Assembly: GCF_001039355.2 (NCBI RefSeq)
Contig: NW_019776175.1
Location: forward strand, 34,025 to 98,024
Source of the DNA: Lingula anatina
Taxonomy: Eukaryota > Brachiopoda > Lingulata > Lingulida > Lingulidae
Reading direction: 5' to 3'
DNA length: 64,000 nt
Part shown: one piece after another, positions 50,401 to 61,466 of the stretch
Numbering within the stretch: the stretch's first letter is position 1
Layout of the letters: every line of letters begins with the position of its first letter
Notes under the pieces: model-generated
Told to the model about the DNA's origin: nothing
Database searches by the model: none
What the model saw: only the letters and a program-made list of their open reading frames with translations
Position numbers and translations under genes: made by a program

Positions 50401-52738
50401 GGAACTATCTTCATACAAATATTGTATGTAAGACATTGTATTTTCAGTCTGTGGATTGCAGTATACATACCGATAGTTAAGTAACGTGTAAATCAAACAT
50501 GCAAAATATATTATCACATAGAGAAGTATATTTTAAAGATTCCTATTCTTGCAGCTACGACATGCCCTGATCCTGGGAGTGGGGTAAATACAACGGTACA
50601 TATACCACCCCAGGCTTACAACATTGGGGATGTAAAACAATACACATGTATCCAGGGACATTTTCTCGAGAACAACTCCAAATCAAAGACGTTGCTTTGT
50701 CAAATCAACGGTACATGGAATGGCACTGCTGCCCAGTGTAAACCTGGTCATTGCACGCCACCAGATGTCGGTAGCAACGCAAAGACATCTAAAGTTCCGC
50801 CAAACTACGTGCACCAGCAAGTGGACTTTAAATGCCCCCTCGGTCACGTGTTCCCTGATGGTACTTCCGTGAAAATTATCAACTGTACTACGAATCTATC
50901 ATTCAACGCACCCATCCCAAATTGCCGAGTGCAGTGTCAAGTGCCGCAGAACCTTACACACATGAAACCAAGAGAACGTGGGCCGCATCTCTCCGAAGAC
51001 CACGTACATTTAGATTGTGATGCCGGATACGTCCTACCCGTTACTAACCAAACATCTATCAGTTTAGTTTGCATGGAAAATGGACAGTTCAACCAAACTC
51101 AGTTACCTGCATGTGAACCAAGGTCTTGTCCATTACCTACTCATAACCAAAACCTCACAGTGAACGGGTCAGCAAGTTTCAGGTATCTAGACTCTAAATC
51201 GTACCGCTGTCCGAAGGGATATTTATTTCCCGGTAAGCAAGACGAAATAACTGTTCAATGTCTAGCCAATGGAACTCCGAACATGATTAGTGTACCGAGT
51301 TGTTCACCTGTATACTGCTCAGATATAGGATCTTTGCCGAGCAAGCTCGGCGTGTCATCAACAGGACCGTACCTATATGGAAGCAAAGTCAATGTGACTT
51401 GCCAAGATGGTTATAATATGGGCACTGATACACGTTACGTCTTGCTGAGTTGTGGACATGATGGGACATGGGGACAGATACCTGATTGTTTTAAGACCAG
51501 TGGTCAAACCGCGGACAGAATGCCCGGACAACCGGGTGGGTAACTGTTGATTTATAACTTTGTAGAGCTGAATCTGAATAAATTTAAGCTGTACAATAGA
51601 ATAATGCCACTATTTTAAATCAAAATAAGTTTCCGTTACAATGGTAGACAAAAAACTTTTAAATAGAAAGAAAGACATTTAATACACGATAACCCCCCCC
51701 CCCCCATTGTGGTAAATGTATAAAGAATCAAAGATCACGCTAGCTGCATAAACAGTTAAATTTAATTTAGCATTAAATCTATTCGAAAAAGAAACAGTCT
51801 ATCCTACATACTGTAGAAAGCACCATATACCAGACAGATGACACAAACGCTTCTGTTTTCAAAATTAAATTAACTTGAACAGATGTGAAGAATTCATCAT
51901 TATCTTCCACTTTACAGAAAACATAGCGGCAATATCAGCAGGTGCTGGCACAGCGGCGGTTGTTGTAATCCTGGTAGTTCTAGGATTTGGACTAATATAC
52001 TGGAAACGAAGGTACTTTAATGAAAAATACTCTGAACATAAACGGGCCCTCCATAGAGCACCAACCTGAGGGCTAAATTAAAGATAGGTCCGTCACTAAT
52101 TTCTGATCGCGAAATAGGTGTGAAATATGCCAAATGGTGAAAACTGAAATGCTGAAGTCAATATACGCTATCATTCAAAGTGACCTCGCCTTTCACATCC
52201 CTGTTCTTTCTCGAAATATAGGCCTTATGGTAATAAATTCTAGTACATAACGCGCATAACTATACAACATTTTACTTTCAGAAACAAGGAGAGAAACAGT
52301 TCTTCGCATGACCAATCAAGTAATTTATCACCTTCCCGGGAACTAAGCCATGTTTACAGTAACATCCAGGACGTATCAAACAATCTCTCTTCCACTACCG
52401 TCGCCACTACCTGTTCCAATGCATCAGGGGGTGTAAATCCCCCAAAAGAGCAAGAAAAATTAGAAAATAATATGCGTGAACTGTACACCTTGCCGGAAAG
52501 GAGGAATAATACTAGAGCACGGGTAGATCAAAATATAGGGGGCGGCAGTGTGCGAAACCCCAGTGGTCTTTACACTGCGCTAGAGATGAAAAGCAAAACA
52601 CCACATTCCGGCACAACCATAGGTACAGGTGAAGCTAGCGCTAATGAATACGAATCACTGAGGCATATCAGAGACAAGCCAGGGGACCTATATGACAGTC
52701 TCTGTAACGATGGGGCAACTTACGTGAACGGTGTGTGA
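47493..52738 (+). CDS. Receptor B: same architecture, recombinant of C-like 5' and A-like 3' halves
   Basis: Exons: 47493-47589, 48909-49016, 49466-49702, 50085-50201, 50555-51535, 51918-52011 and 52282-52738. The product is 696 residues. Domains as in A: signal peptide 1-33, four-Cys module 34-68, PAN/Apple-like 69-147, EGF-like 148-186, five sushi 187-513, TM ~519-541, tail to 696 with Y570 (YSNI), Y613 (YTLP), Y642 (YTAL), Y668 (YESL), Y682 (YDSL) and Y692 (YVNG). Sushi 1 and introns 1-4 match gene C almost base for base. Sushi 5, intron 5, exons 6-7 and the 3' flank match gene A. The EGF exon has two in-phase acceptors nine bases apart. The reading frame is intact throughout, so it is probably functional. 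Confidence 0.87.
48084..48326. repeat. Two tandem ~122 bp units in intron 1 of gene B
   Basis: Units start at 48084 and 48206 with tcgcgacaca(a/g)gagtaattc and share the inner block gttgacagtgtgatatgact. Intron 1 of gene C holds a single unit (about 54662-54780), so B has gained one unit. Confidence 0.75.
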
Positions 52739-53345
52739 GGTATCTATCAGTTGGAGATATTTTTTACAGAAAATAGCATCTGTGGCTCGTGACTTTATCA
52801 TGAAGATTCACAGAAAAATTTCTATTTTACCTTGATCGTCAGAGGAAAATTGTGTTGCTGGAATGATAATTCTCTAAATTATAAACAAATTAGCATGTCG
52901 CAATTCCTGAAAAGAAAGCGTAGCGACAGTCGAAATTGCTTCACGATTATTAACAAATTTAACTGGAGGCAAGATTTTTATCTCGACAAAGACAGATTAA
53001 GAAAGCATCCGCATTTTCGCTTGCCGTAGATGCTGGTGCTAGGGGGCATGTACAATATACACATATTCTTTACACGCCCTTTGTTATACCACAGCAATAT
53101 GATTTTATGGTAGAGCTGTTAACTAGTTATTTTTTATTTTGACTCCCTGGTTTACACTCGAAGAATGCTGTAGGTAGTGAATAACGCACAGCTAGGACAA
53201 ACGGCTACATGTACATATACTATATAACTGAACAGCGAATTAGATAATTATTATGATTCGCAACATTACAATAGTGGCGCACCGCATATATTACTGTAGA
53301 TAACGTCATTCATTTACTGTGTGTAAACTAACTTATCACGTGGAA

Positions 53346-53351
53346 AATAAA
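53346..53351 (+). terminator. Polyadenylation signal of receptor B
   Basis: AATAAA about 610 bases after the stop, homologous to the gene A signal at 46773. Confidence 0.55.
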
Positions 53352-53894
53352 AAGTGTTGTTTAGACAGTTTATTGCTCTCTAGTAAATTAGGCAAATATT
53401 CGAATAAAATTAGTTGGTTGAAAAGAAAGCAGAACGACAATACAGACACCTGCTTTATTATACCAATGTTCAGGCATTTTTGCCTTTGGTGTCAGTGAGA
53501 GAATATGAATTAATTACAAAATTTGTTACAACTGTCATAGTCAAAAAACGTTAAAAAACGATCTGTTTGCCGGGATGCTAGTGAAGCTGTCAACTTGTAT
53601 CTACTTTGAGAAACAGTACAAATTACATTTTAATTTTCAGACTCTCGACCTACATGTAATAAAAGATTAACTTTAATACAAACAGTAAAGCTGATTATTG
53701 ACCCCGATTTTTTTATCTGGAGATAAGAAACAAAGCAACCTGCGCCTGGGGTGTACGCTGCGTCACGCTTAAGAAGGCGCGCTGTTATCTCCTTTTCTTG
53801 GAATGCGGATTTCAGCAGTGAAAATAAAAAAGGCATATTAGACGGCTGTGAGTTGTTAAACAGGCATCTCTTTTAGCGGCGTTATTATATGTGC

Positions 53895-53904
53895 GAAAGA
53901 GAAA
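53895..53904 (+). promoter_or_regulatory. IRF/ISRE-like motif upstream of gene C
   Basis: GAAAGAGAAA at the same place relative to the promoter block as in gene B, 37 bases before the AP-1-like site. Confidence 0.3.
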
Positions 53905-53940
53905 AAAAATGAGAGAAAACTTCAAACAGAAAGAAGTATG

Positions 53941-53947
53941 TGACTCA
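53941..53947 (+). promoter_or_regulatory. AP-1-like site upstream of gene C
   Basis: TGACTCA 113 bases before the gene C start codon. The heptamer is kept although the bases just after it (acc) differ from A and B. Confidence 0.4.
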
Positions 53948-54053
53948 ACCAAGTGTGCATAACGCGTTATCGTATTTCGTTTTTACTTCCCGGTTCACAT
54001 CTAAGTAGAAACTAGTAACTTTGGATTGCCTATTTACGAGATAATCGAACAAG

Positions 54054-57000
54054 ATGGCGGTCTCTCTCACATGCTCAAACTCTGCATTCCTGAGAAATGT
54101 CGGTATTCTGATCATGCTGATTTGGGTCATCAAGATCAGTATAGTCGAAGGTGAGTTAAAATGAAGTGTCTGGTGCATATAAATTGTGTGGTATGAAAAG
54201 CGCTCACCGCAGAATGGGGATATAATGGTAGGCAAAATAAAGCAAAGACGATTAAACAAGACGGTCTCTCTAGGCAGATATTGTACATATCGAGGTAGTT
54301 TACTGTGACCCTTTTCACATCAATGGGTACAGTTTTCTGTAACACACCAGTTTCACTACAACTTACAGGTAACTACGCTACGGGATGGGTGTAGCTACCT
54401 TTCACAAGCCTCAGTGTACTGTTAATTAGTTTAAGTGGCTGTGCCGATTGAGCGCTGGGGCAGGTTTGTCAATCACCTAAACGGGTGCCATACAGAAAAC
54501 TGTACCACTCGATATGGAAAGGGCCTGTGTGTAATGACAGGCTGGTAAATAAGCTATGTTGGGGGAAAGGTTGGGGCAGCAATCGCTGTGCTCATCCTTC
54601 ACAGGAATTCTGCTGGTCACGCTTTGCCTCTAACAAAACTTGCAGGGAAAAAGCCTGCTGTCTCGACACAGGAGTAATTCAGTGTACATTTATTGTTGAC
54701 AGTGTGATGTGTCTGTCACAGCCGTCTTGTACATATCGTCATGTTGACGTGAATGTCATGTCGATGGATTAAATATCAATGTCAACAACGAAGTCATGTG
54801 CAAGCAAGAATATATATCGGTTGCATTATTACGACAAACAATGCACTCACTTGAATTCTGTAAAGGAATTTCTCAGTGTAAGTTTGGTTTTATCCCCAAC
54901 TGAACAATGTTAAGGTATTCTCGATAATGTTGTACCTTGGCCTTATTCTTTACTATAGATCTTTTTATTGTCTGTTCACTCACCCATGTATAACCCAAGG
55001 TCACAAGCAGGAAGTATGAATAAATTTCAGGGTCATATTATTTAATCAAAATAAATTAGTCGTGTGCATATTGTTGAATAAATAACTTTAATTATTTACT
55101 CCTTGCCAAGTAATTATACTTCTTCAGGTAATTTAAAAACGGCATTTAAATAAATGTGCATGATGTTCAATCAAATCAGCCAAATACCCATTGAATAAAT
55201 GCCCAGGCATCACAATATGGCAGGGTACAGGGTTTTCTGTTTGTGGGCATCTGCAAAAGGAAACTGAAGTGCAACTTATAATGTGCTTTTAATTGCTGAT
55301 AAAAACAGTTAAAATCGTTTAAATTATACTTTAACGTGCTGATTACATGTATGTGTGTATATTTTTTCCTTAGGTATATGCATCGAACCCGACATCGAAG
55401 CTCTACCAAATGACAGGAAGTGCCCTCGACCTTTGATAAAAATGAGACTGTGTGGAACGAGGACGCCAACCATTTGCGCCAGTAAATATGTTTTTTTCGA
55501 CTTAAGAAGAATTTATTGATTTGTCCTGTTTTGTATATGGGTCTCTCTTTAATGGGATTTATATTTAGTCCCTTTTAATAAACCGCGGAAGTGAACTTTC
55601 GCGATGCCCGTAGTGGTGAAATTTATTCATTTATAAATGATCAGATTGGACCATTATGATATTAGTCATCACAAGGCAAATGGGAAATTCTTGCTGTAAA
55701 GTAAAATGAATATCTATTGATATAAAGATAATTGAAATATAAGATGATATTGGGGGCCTACTCTATAGTTTCTCTTTTCGTTCAAAGAATTATTCTCTTA
55801 ACTTAAACTACTAGTACTGAGGTGTGTCGAATGAAAATTATTTCATTTTTTAAAATAAAATTCATGGTTTCTTAATATAATCATGGCATTTTACTTTTAA
55901 CTATAAAAAACGTTTCAGTGCCAAAAAACGTGACCCAAGTGTTCCATAAATACGGTACACAGGGTGCATCAAAGATGAAGGAACTCGAAACAGTAGAACA
56001 ATGTGTTCATGGGTGTGTAACCAACTCCTCCTGTTATGCTGCTGACTGGAATAATGCTAGTAAAGAGTGCTGGTTTCACGAGATTGGCACATTCTGCAAT
56101 TCTCGCGATCTGGTGTCTGCCGTCGATCATTATAAAATGCAAAAGTGTAGTCCAGGTAAGGCGGATAATAGGCCGTGTTCAGTATTGTCAGGTGTTAATT
56201 TGAATTTAGTCACAGTACATGCATCTGTCCAAAGTTTTAGAGACCATAATTCTGACAAAAACAAACAATTAATTTACTTTTGATAAAGAATCAATTTTAT
56301 CCAAATGTTAATGCTAGTCATTCCGTGCATTCATTAGATAACAATGAAATTTCCATATTTGATACGTTTATTCAAATATTATAATAATGTTTAATAGGCC
56401 TAGGTCAAAATAGCATATGCGTAAAAACAAACTCGTCAATGAGTTATTTTGGCAAAATGCAGCAAATGATAGCCCACACGAAATATTCTTTCAGTGACCT
56501 AATCCTTTAGGCTTCTATGTTGTTTTAGTTATTGAAGTATGGGAGTGCAGTGAACAATGTGGCAGTGGCAGTTGTCAGCGAACTCAAGGTGACAACCAAT
56601 CATGCATTTGTCATGTGGGTTATACAGGAGATAATTGCATCAGCCGTAAGTCTTTTTTGATAATAATTTTTGACACCAACACATTATTAAGTTGTCTTAT
56701 TATTCAATATTAATATTCACTAAAGATGTTAACTCCGAGAGGAGTACCTACATGTGTGTACTTGTATTTGTATTTCGTATTTACATGTAACTTAGTTTCC
56801 ATAGGCATGTTTAACAAAACATTAAATGTAGCTGATAATACGTGGGAACTATCTTCATACAAATATTTTATGTAAGACATTGTATTTTCAGTCTGTGGAT
56901 TGCAGTATACATACCGATAGTTAAGTAACGTGTAAATCAAACATGCAAAATATATTATCACATAGAGAAGTATATTTTCAAGATTCCTATTCTTGCAGTT

Positions 57001-59429
57001 ACGACATGCCCTGATCCTGGGAGCGGGGTAAATACAACGGTACATATACCACCCCAGGCTTACAACGTTGGGGATGTAAAACAATACACATGTATCCAGG
57101 GACATTTTCTCGAGAACAACTCCAAATCAAAGACGTTGCTTTGTCAAATCAACGGTACATGGAATGGCACTGCTGCCCAGTGTAAACCCGGTATTTGTTC
57201 GCCACCGAATTTCGACAGCAACGCAGAGACATCTAAAGAACCACCATACCACGTGCACCAACACGTGGACTTTGAATGCCCAACCGATCACGTGTTCCCT
57301 GATGGCACTTCCGTGAAAATTATCACCTGTACTGCGAATCTAACATACAACGCATCCATCCCAGATTGCAGAGTGCAGTGTCAACTGCCGCAGAACCTGA
57401 CACACATGAAACCAAGAGAACGTGGGCCGCATCTCTCCGAAAACCACGTACATTTAGATTGTGATACCGGGTATGTCCTACCCGTTACTAACCAATCATC
57501 TATCACTTTAGTTTGCATGGAAAATGGACAGTTTAGCCAAAACAAGTTACCTGCATGTGAACCAAGGTCTTGTCCCTTACCTACTCATAACCAAAACCTC
57601 ACAGTGGACGGGTCAGCAAGTTTCAAGTATACAGACTCTAAATTGTACCGCTGTCCGAAGGGACATTTATTTCCTGGTAAGCAAGACGTAATAACTGTTG
57701 AATGTCTAGCCAATGGAACTTCAAGTATGGATAGTGTACCCAGTTGTTCACCTGTATACTGCAACGATATAGGATCTTCGATCTTATCGAGCAACCTCAG
57801 CGTCTCACCAACGGGACCTTTTCTATATGGAAGTGTAGTCAATGTGACATGCCCAGATGGTTTTCATATGGGCTTGGGAGGAAGTCGCGTCACACTGCGT
57901 TGTAGAAAAGATGGTACATGGGGACCTAAATTTCCTGAGTGTTTTAAGACCAGTGGTCAAAACGCGGACAAATTGGCCGGACAACCAGGTTGGTAACCGT
58001 TGATTTTTAACGTTTTGAAACGGATTGTGAATGTACTCTAGCTGCAAAATAATATAATGCCATTATTTCAATGCATTTCAATGGATGACAAAAAGCTTAA
58101 AAATAGATGGAAAGATAATGAACACATGATAACACTCCCCAATGTGGTTAATATCTGAAGAATTGAAGATCACGCTAGCTGCAATGGGCAATTAAATTCA
58201 ATTTACCCTTTATCATTTTAATTTAAAAATTCAAAAACGAAACAAGCCATCCTATAAAGAAAATGCCATCTACCAGAAAGGTAATACAAACGCTTCTGTT
58301 TCCAAAATAAAATTATGTTGATCAGATGTTTAGAATTCATCATTATCTTCCATTTTACAGAAAACATAGCGGCAATATCAGCAGGTGCTGGCACAGCGGC
58401 GGTTGTTGTAATCCTGGTTGTTGTAGTGCTTGGCCTAGTATATTGGAGACGAAGGTACAGTATACTTTTTATAGAAATAATTAAATGCACGTGAACGGAC
58501 ACTTTATAACGCTCCCGCGATTTATGAAAAAACAATTAAAAAGGGAAATAGTAAATAATTCAATAATAGCGAAGATATACCTGTTTCTGATATCTGCATT
58601 ATTGACTTAGGTGTTTTAGTATTGGATTTTATACGATTTCTTTCAAAGGGAAAAACCTGCACCAGTTACATAGTAATACTTATTTCGTAAACAAGGATTT
58701 TAGCAGAAAACGCGCCGTGCTTAATTACTTGTGAACTCACAATACGTACCACCAGATGCAAGGATACATGCAGCCCTTTGCATTCTTCTACAGCCGTGGT
58801 TTTAAGCCAAAGCTCGCAAAAGGAGAGAAAAACGTCTGTTCCTTTCTTAATTTTGTAACTTGTTGGTGTGGCTATTACAACACTTTCATTTCAGAGGCAA
58901 AGAGAAAAATGATTCTTCACAAGACCATAAAAATCAGCCATCTTCTTCCCATCGACTAAGCAACGATTACAATGACATTCAAGATGTTTCTGAGACTGGT
59001 TTTTCCTCAGCAGTCGTTTCATCCCCAAATGCACCAGACGATGTTAAGTTGCACACGAATGCAAAAGAACAAGAAAGTACAATAGCTGACCTGTACGCCG
59101 TCCCCGAAAGAAAGAAAAAAGCCAGAGCATGTACAGCCTCAGATACAGCGGGCGACAGTGTGCAGAACCCCAGCGATCTGTACGCTGTGCCAGAGAGGAA
59201 GAAAAAGAAAAATTCACAGCCCAGTGCAATCCAAGGTACCAGTGAAGCTGACTCTGATGATTACCAGCTGGCAACGCACTTCGGAGATGACGTGTCAGAT
59301 GACGACATGCAGATGGTAGAGAATGACCTATATGAAGATAGTGACGGCAGATTAACTGACGTCACTGGAATGGGAGAGCCCCCTTCAGAAGGCGTTGTTT
59401 TTAGAGAAAATAGCATATATGGCTCATAA
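54054..59429 (+). CDS. Receptor C: same ectodomain, divergent YAVP-containing tail
   Basis: Exons: 54054-54150, 55374-55481, 55919-56155, 56529-56645, 56999-57988, 58361-58454 and 58895-59429. The product is 725 residues. Ectodomain order as in A and B: signal peptide 1-33, four-Cys module 34-68, PAN/Apple-like 69-147, EGF-like 148-186, five sushi 187-516, TM ~522-544. The tail (545-725) is longer and different: Y573 (YNDI), two DLYAVPERKKK repeats at Y615 and Y644, Y671 (YQLA), Y694 (YEDS) in an acidic stretch, and C-terminal Y723 (YGS). Y615 and Y644 align with the tyrosines of A, but the YxxL pair has lost its +3 leucines. Intron 6 is longer than in A and B. The 3' end is followed after eight bases by a foldback element, then a Tc1-like element, so the normal 3' UTR context is replaced. 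Confidence 0.86.
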
Positions 59430-59436
59430 AGTCAAA

Positions 59437-59701
59437 GGGACCATTCCCAGACGCTATTGTACTAATTGTGGATCGATCTACTGTATCTCCGAGTGGATTC
59501 TCGCTAAATTGCAGTCAACGTTAGCGGCTTAGATGTCTGTCACACCTACTGCAGCTGCTAGGAGGTAATTAATTATCGTTTAGCAGCTTCAGTAGGCGTG
59601 CCAGACATCTTAGCCGCTTAAGCTGAAAGCAATTTAGCGAGAAACCCCTCGGCGATAGATCGATACAAAGTGAGTACAAAAGGTTCTGGGAATGGGAACC
59701 C
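59437..59701. mobile_element. Foldback MITE-like element, copy 2, in the gene C 3' UTR
   Basis: A 265 bp element with paired ends (gggaccattcccag on the left, ctgggaatgggaaccc on the right) and paired inner arms (ctcgctaaattgc on the left, gcaatttagcgag on the right). Its inner block tcagtaggcgtgccagacat matches copy 1 (1536-1790) with few changes. It starts eight bases after the gene C stop codon, so it is transcribed if gene C is. Confidence 0.75.
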
Positions 59702-59804
59702 AGTTAAAGTCTCAGAGGCAGCTCTGCTAATGCAACATGGACATCGGAACATGTGCTAGCAGCATAACAGTGTATAACTGTCTGTATGATGATTAGGTTA
59801 AATA

Positions 59805-61464
59805 CAGACTTGACATTTAATATGGAATATTTTTTCCAAATCATAATTTATCAGTTTTTTTCCTATTTTGCTGACTGATAAATGAAAATAAGGATTAGAA
59901 TCGTGCTTTAATAACTTTTGATAATCTATTCGATGTCAGTGTGACATCAGTTCATTAATTGAATTCGCCAGTGAAGCATACAAAAATACATTGCCTACTT
60001 TGAGTTATACGACAACCATTGATAGCGATATTTGGGATCTCCATATTTTCCTAATTATTGTCTTTAAAAGAGTTACATGTCCCACAAAGGCCCCCCATGT
60101 CAGCGTCTAGTCAAAGCAACAGTTGCTGTTACGCTTGACCTCATCTTGCTGCTACCAGAGTTTTCAAGTCACAAGGTATTCCTAATGATAGATTTTTAGA
60201 GTTTAATCTGAAATAAAATTCCAGGCAACGGTTAAAACTTGTCCAATTTGGCTCAGTTTTGTTGTAGGACGTGCAGGCCGTTGATTCGGCGAGTAATGAC
60301 CTACCGATATATTGTCTATGTGGTTTAGTTATGGCGATTTTGATGACCAAGGTAGCTACTCATTCCCTTGGTTCTGTAAGTTATCTGCTATTAAAAGTGC
60401 TCTGTGTGAACCGGCAATCTCATCGTGCAACCTAAAATTGTTCCTAAGGTGCCCCCTATCAAATGATAGTCAAGTGGTTCTCAGATTATTCCTTTATTTG
60501 ATCTGGTCCAGGTTTTCATCGATGACTACCATTGGTGTTTTGGCACCAATGTGGTATCCACTCTAAATACTGACACTGCCGATGACCCTAGTCACTTACG
60601 AAGTGGCACACGCTTCGTCGTAGGCCTCTTCAGGATGTCTGTAAACTTTGTTTAGACCAGTTTAGTGGTACAGGTGAAATCTGACCCCAATAAAGAAAGC
60701 CACGCGGTTTCAGTGTTCTACCCGGTAACGGTCATGGTCCCCAATTTATTAGAGAAACAGACTTCACTGCTTTGCTGTTCACAGTGGCTTCCTCAGAGGT
60801 CATCTGTTATCTTAACATGCTGAAAACAGTTTGGTGTTCGCTAAGAGCCTTGAAAAACGCGTTTTGGTGACAATTTGCCCCTCATTCAAAATGTACTGGG
60901 TGGTTTGGTTTATTTGCAGCAGCATATCCTGAAGGACAGTGAGTCCTGTACCCTGGTGGTAGGAAGTCGATGCATTGGGTGTGGTCTCTGTGTAGGTACA
61001 TCAGTCTGGGCATTATCCTATAAAACTGTATAGACCATTCCGTTTGACACAATAATCTGTCTGGCAATGTCTGTGCTTTTCGCGCCATTCTGGCACAGCT
61101 AAACAATTTTGTAAAACACTGCTTAACTCATTTTACGCATTGCAAAACCGACCGCTTGCATGCAAAATTTCGAATTCTTCTATGCAGTAGTTGCCGACAT
61201 ATGGATACTTCTTGACAGAACCATGCTTCGCCATAGCCAAGCTTTGACCAGCCCACAGGAGCACTGCCCAATTATATCAGTGCATATTACACAAGACAAC
61301 AGTGCAACAGACTTGGTAGTCAGTTAATTGGCAGCGACACACCTGACTTCACACTTCTCCAGTCAGATGTCTGATATGAGATCTCAATTTTTTTGAAAAA
61401 AGAACGCATTTTTACCTAGGTATACCGTTAAAACTGAAATATTCCATATTAAATGTCAGGTCTG
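59805..61464 (-). mobile_element. Tc1-like DNA transposon, degenerate, with terminal inverted repeats
   Basis: Both ends carry the same ~28 bp inverted repeat, starting cagacttgacatttaatatg on the left and its complement with one or two changes on the right. Each is flanked by TA (59803-59804, 61465-61466), the target-site duplication of Tc1/mariner elements. Total length is 1660 bp, normal for the group. Inside is a broken transposase on the minus strand. There are no long inner repeats beyond the termini. Confidence 0.85.
60110..61110 (-). pseudogene. Tc1-like transposase remnant
   Basis: Read on the minus strand, about 61095-61020 translates as a helix-turn-helix resembling Tc1 transposase N-termini (KSTDIARQIIVSNGMVYTVL, then a stop). 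About 60530-60310 gives the C-terminal DDE region: a VVID segment, HLRNNFRLHDE, then LPWSSKSP and LNHIDN, corresponding to the LPWPAKSPDLNPIEH motif of the family. In-frame stops interrupt it many times and the catalytic acidic positions are partly altered (for example the SPDLN aspartate is a stop). It cannot make an active enzyme. Confidence 0.8.
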
Positions 61465-61466
61465 TA

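Larger units (their letters stand above)
52739..54053. other. Spacer between receptor genes B and C
   Basis: Near-identical to the A-B spacer: gene B 3' UTR with AATAAA at 53346, then the block containing gcgcgctgttatctcctttt, the IRF-like and AP-1-like motifs, and the gene C start. Confidence 0.7.

Noticed and set aside
60312-60566. Plus-strand 84-codon ORF
   Set aside because: It is antisense to the Tc1-like transposase remnant.
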